Source: Psilocybe azurescens (Eukaryota; Basidiomycota; Agaricomycetes; Agaricales; Agrocybaceae). Taken from it: a stretch of 11,171 bases of DNA. Of the stretch, positions 8,921-11,171 are shown one piece after another. Under the pieces are notes generated by a model. It did no database searches. It saw only the letters and a program-made list of their open reading frames with translations, and was not told the DNA's origin. The position numbers and the translations under genes were made by a program. Each line of letters opens with the position of its first letter. The stretch's first letter is position 1. The stretch spans positions 1 to 11,171 of the forward strand of contig JAJIRX010000896.1 in NCBI GenBank assembly GCA_023853785.1, read 5' to 3'.

Positions 8921-9082
8921 AAGACTTTAGTAGTTGCCCGTGGAGTACTAGCCGATCATCTGTCAGGGTATAAGAAGTGTATTGATTCGACCGAGAACCT
9001 CAGTTGAAGAAGTTTGTTAGAATTCCTCGTCTCTAAAAATCCATGTTCCATAAAGATCAAAAGAAATTTGTCAGAAGTTTGT

Positions 9083-9111
9083 CTTCGAAGTTGCTTCGAA
9101 GTTCGCTTCGC
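9083..9111 (+). repeat. Tandem TTCGAAGTT microrepeat
   Basis: TTCGAAGTT occurs at 9084-9092 and 9095-9103, and a partial copy CGCTTCG follows. Each unit contains the palindrome TTCGAA. The spacing does not match a heat-shock element, which needs alternating TTC and GAA with two bases between. Confidence 0.75.
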
Positions 9112-9761
9112 CTCTGTCGAGAATCGTAAACAAAAGTTGAGGGCCTACAACCGACGGCCAGGAGAAAGAAAGCAAATATAGAGAACAGTAAGATGATGAC
9201 CATAAGACATAGACAAGCGATGACTTAGGCGCAAGACAAAACGTGTTCCGCAAAATGGAACGTGGTTCTTTTGAAAATAGGTGAGATGGCTCAGCGAAGA
9301 TTCCCTGGGTACCTATAAAGGTATTCAGGATAACAAAAATAGGAGATCAAAACGAGGACTAACCAATCCGTGAAACCAGCTTATGAAATGGGGGCGGAAC
9401 CGATCACACAACGGGGGACCTATACGCAAACAAGAAACAGAAGACTCTAATCGACAGACTTGCCTCTATTTTAAACGCATAGCCCTAAGGACGTGTAGAA
9501 CAGGTCTATACAATTTGTTCTCCCGTTTATAAAATGGAAAACCTCGTAGCATCCACGCCGTACGTTATCGAAATAAATCAAACAATCCGCATATCGCTCA
9601 CGTCGCCGTCGTCGAACACCTGTCGCTATCCTCTATCGTTCCCGCTCGCGCTTCATTGAATCGTCTCTCATTGTAGTTGGCACTCTCGGGGCTATCTACG
9701 GACAAACTCACTCTCAGGACCCTTCTGTCTTGCTTGACACCTTTCAGCAACCGAACGCCGT

Positions 9762-9782
9762 ACTACGACCAATTGTCGTAGT
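9762..9782. repeat. Near-perfect inverted repeat
   Basis: ACTACGAC (9762-9769) and GTCGTAGT (9775-9782) are exact reverse complements separated by CAATT. Removing the single C at 9770 would make a perfect 20-base palindrome. A second small one, ACTGAG-GAT-CTCAGT, lies at 9795-9809. Confidence 0.85.
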
Positions 9783-10142
9783 CGACACTTTAAAACTGAG
9801 GATCTCAGTCCCAACCAGGACAGTCTAGATCTTCAGACGGTCAGATCATTATATGCCTTGGTGTGCAGGGCGCAAAGACGATGGCTCTGAGAATCTGGGC
9901 GAAAAGGCTCTGAGTATCTTTTAACCATCGAGAATTGGGAACTGAAAAGAAAGCAAGCAAACTGGAGAACTGAAATTTGGAGCAGGTGCCTGAGTTCGGA
10001 TATGTTATCGACAAGCGTAAGATGAATCGTAATTCGAAGTGTGAAATAGAAACCGAATTATAAGAAAGCAGGAGAGCGGAAGAATAGACCACATGCGATG
10101 TCATTTCATGTAGAAACCGAAAGCTTCAACCGAGAAGCTTAC

Positions 10143-10187
10143 CTGCGATGCAAACTTTGAGCTAGGACGCGACGAGAGACATCCCAT
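10143..10187 (-). CDS. Possible first exon of a membrane-anchored protein (MGCLSS start)
   Basis: Read on the - strand, an ATG at 10187-10185 opens MGCLSSRPSSKFASQ, ending exactly at a strong donor CAG/GTAAGC (donor bases 10142-10137). Gly2 followed by Cys3 and Ser5-Ser6 matches the general N-myristoylation plus palmitoylation signal used by peripheral plasma-membrane proteins such as G-protein alpha subunits. Sequence upstream on that strand is moderately C/T-rich, as expected for a leader. However, the nearest plausible acceptor is about 160 bases away, longer than the introns elsewhere in this window, and the following frame (ending near 9841) gives no recognisable domain. I do not know the family; it could be a chance frame or a relic. 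Confidence 0.25.
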
Positions 10188-11171
10188 GATATAGAACGAG
10201 GCACACGTCAACAGAGGCTTGAAATTCCCGGGTAAAGGAGCTCTAGTTATCAATAAGGCTTGTTAGAAGTAAAAGTCGGGAGAGTGGAACGAGAGATCAC
10301 AAAATTTCAAGCAAACTATCAGTACTGCCAATTATAGACAACTATCGAGATGAGCATTAGAGGTGCATGAGCGAAGAGAGTATGACAGAGGTACATTGAT
10401 GACCAGGGAGAGAACAATAGACGTTGGTTGTGATGGTATACCTGGTTTGATACACATTTTCGTCTCCCTTTCATCTGATAATGCGGTTTCTGCAGGACAT
10501 TAAGGTGATTAACGTCGTAGATAACATACCAAAGTCGTACAGACCTCAACTGTTTCCGTAGATCCTGCTTTGACCTCTTCTACAAGAGCATCGAGACTGG
10601 ATGCCGATTTCATTGCCTTTGCCGGATACAAACCATATCTTCAAAATGACAGGGTAGTTCAGTAACGATTGGCTGCGGATGAGAAAATAAATATGAGAAA
10701 ACTACATGGAGGATAGAGAGAAGATGACCTTGAGTTATTGGGCTCACCAGGCGCAGATAATCTTGGGCGAAGATGAGATAAAAGAACGAAATAAGGGTTA
10801 AAAAAGACTGAAAGGAAACCTACATGATATGCGATGAACTCGACAGAGATCTTCAGCACTGGGTGGAACAGTTGGTCGAGGGAACTATGGAGTCACAAGT
10901 GCCGGGAAATGTATGATCGGTTGGGTGTCGAATGGTTCGCGAGCGGACAGCAAGAAGGTAATTAGTATGCAAGGAAAATGACGAAAAGAGCAAAGATATC
11001 AAAAGGGAGGCCGGAAAGGATGGAAAATAGCAAATCGGCGACACGAAGTGAAACGTAGAAGATGAACTCGCTTCCAACGCATAGACTGCCCTGCTCAGCC
11101 ACCCACCAAACCACGGACCAGACAGATAACAAGGAACGGAGGGTACCAGGAAAGTAGCTGCACACGGCTCT
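10188..11171. other. Stretch with only fragmentary - strand coding-like pieces
   Basis: No complete gene is visible. The - strand has several C/T-rich tracts and splice-like sites, for example CCGCAG ending at 10676 and CAG/GTATAC around 10442. Open frames of up to about 76 codons on this strand translate to low-complexity or unrecognised sequence. Whatever gene lies here would continue beyond the window or be heavily fragmented. Confidence 0.45.
10545..10613 (-). CDS. Possible - strand exon, unrecognised
   Basis: An ATG at 10613-10611 opens MKSASSLDALVEEVKAGSTE and then TVE, meeting a GTCTGT donor at 10544. The residue mix (charged, helix-friendly) is more protein-like than its surroundings. 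About 54 bases on, CTGCAG offers an acceptor, and the next piece reads KPHYQMKGRRKCVSNQ before CAG/GTATAC. No family is recognised, and linkage to the MGCLSS piece downstream on the same strand is only a guess. Confidence 0.2.

Larger units (their letters stand above)
8921..10142. other. Stretch without a supported gene
   Basis: The first part is presumably the 3' untranslated region of the Kre9-like gene. The + strand is purine-rich and the - strand correspondingly C/T-rich in places, which would suit the leader of a - strand gene, but I could not assemble one. An ATG at 9535 opens only a 43-codon frame, and 9577-9825 is an 83-codon open frame without any ATG. Short inverted repeats cluster at 9762-9845. 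Confidence 0.5.

Noticed and set aside
9083..9111. Heat-shock element
   Set aside because: TTC and GAA blocks are adjacent rather than separated by two bases, so the site does not match the alternating nTTCnnGAAn pattern.
9535..9828. ATG at 9535 (43 codons) and an 83-codon ATG-less frame 9577-9825 on the + strand
   Set aside because: The first is too short and unrecognised. The second has no start and its length is within chance. The TATAAA at 9528 overlaps the ATG too closely to be its promoter.
1..11171. tRNA genes, rRNA, CRISPR arrays, transposon ends
   Set aside because: I looked for tRNA T-loop motifs, regularly spaced repeats and terminal repeats by eye and found none that held up.

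Overview
The window looks like nuclear DNA of an agaricomycete (mushroom-forming basidiomycete) fungus. It has multi-exon genes with short introns of about 50-70 bases and CTGAC/CTAAC-type branch sites. It also has a member of the diverged Hsp70-like family that is expanded in these fungi, and a Cdh1-type APC/C activator of the kind seen in mushrooms. All firm genes are on the + strand.

Layout. Positions 1-1016 hold no gene I can support. Positions 1017-3557 carry a broken Hsp70-like ATPase gene of about 14 exons. It keeps recognisable nucleotide-binding motifs but has about nine reading-frame breaks, an in-frame TGA, a changed phosphate-loop residue and damaged splice sites. Positions 3558-4571 are a spacer. 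Positions 4572-6445 encode a Cdh1/Fizzy-related WD40 protein in three exons. Both introns and the C-terminal Ile-Arg tail are intact, but six small apparent deletions break the frame. A perfect 7-base-period G-quadruplex motif starts 12 bases after its stop codon. Positions 6489-8267 are a pyrimidine-rich, microrepeat-rich, gene-free stretch. Positions 8268-8920 hold a TATA box and an intact four-exon gene for a small secreted Kre9/Knh1-like protein of 114 residues. From 8921 to the end no complete gene can be built. That stretch has short inverted repeats and, on the - strand, two exon-like pieces, one starting MGCLSS (a possible myristoylation/palmitoylation signal).

The genes do not form a pathway: a chaperone relic, a cell-cycle regulator and a cell-wall/secreted protein simply lie next to each other. 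The most notable feature is the damage. Both larger genes carry breaks that are all explainable as 1-2 base losses, often in short runs, whereas the small third gene has none. Either this is a decaying duplicated segment, or the assembly has uncorrected deletion errors. The substitutions (TGA, GC donor, DIGIT motif, C-box Lys) favour real decay at least for the Hsp70 gene. All family assignments were made by eye, without a database search.
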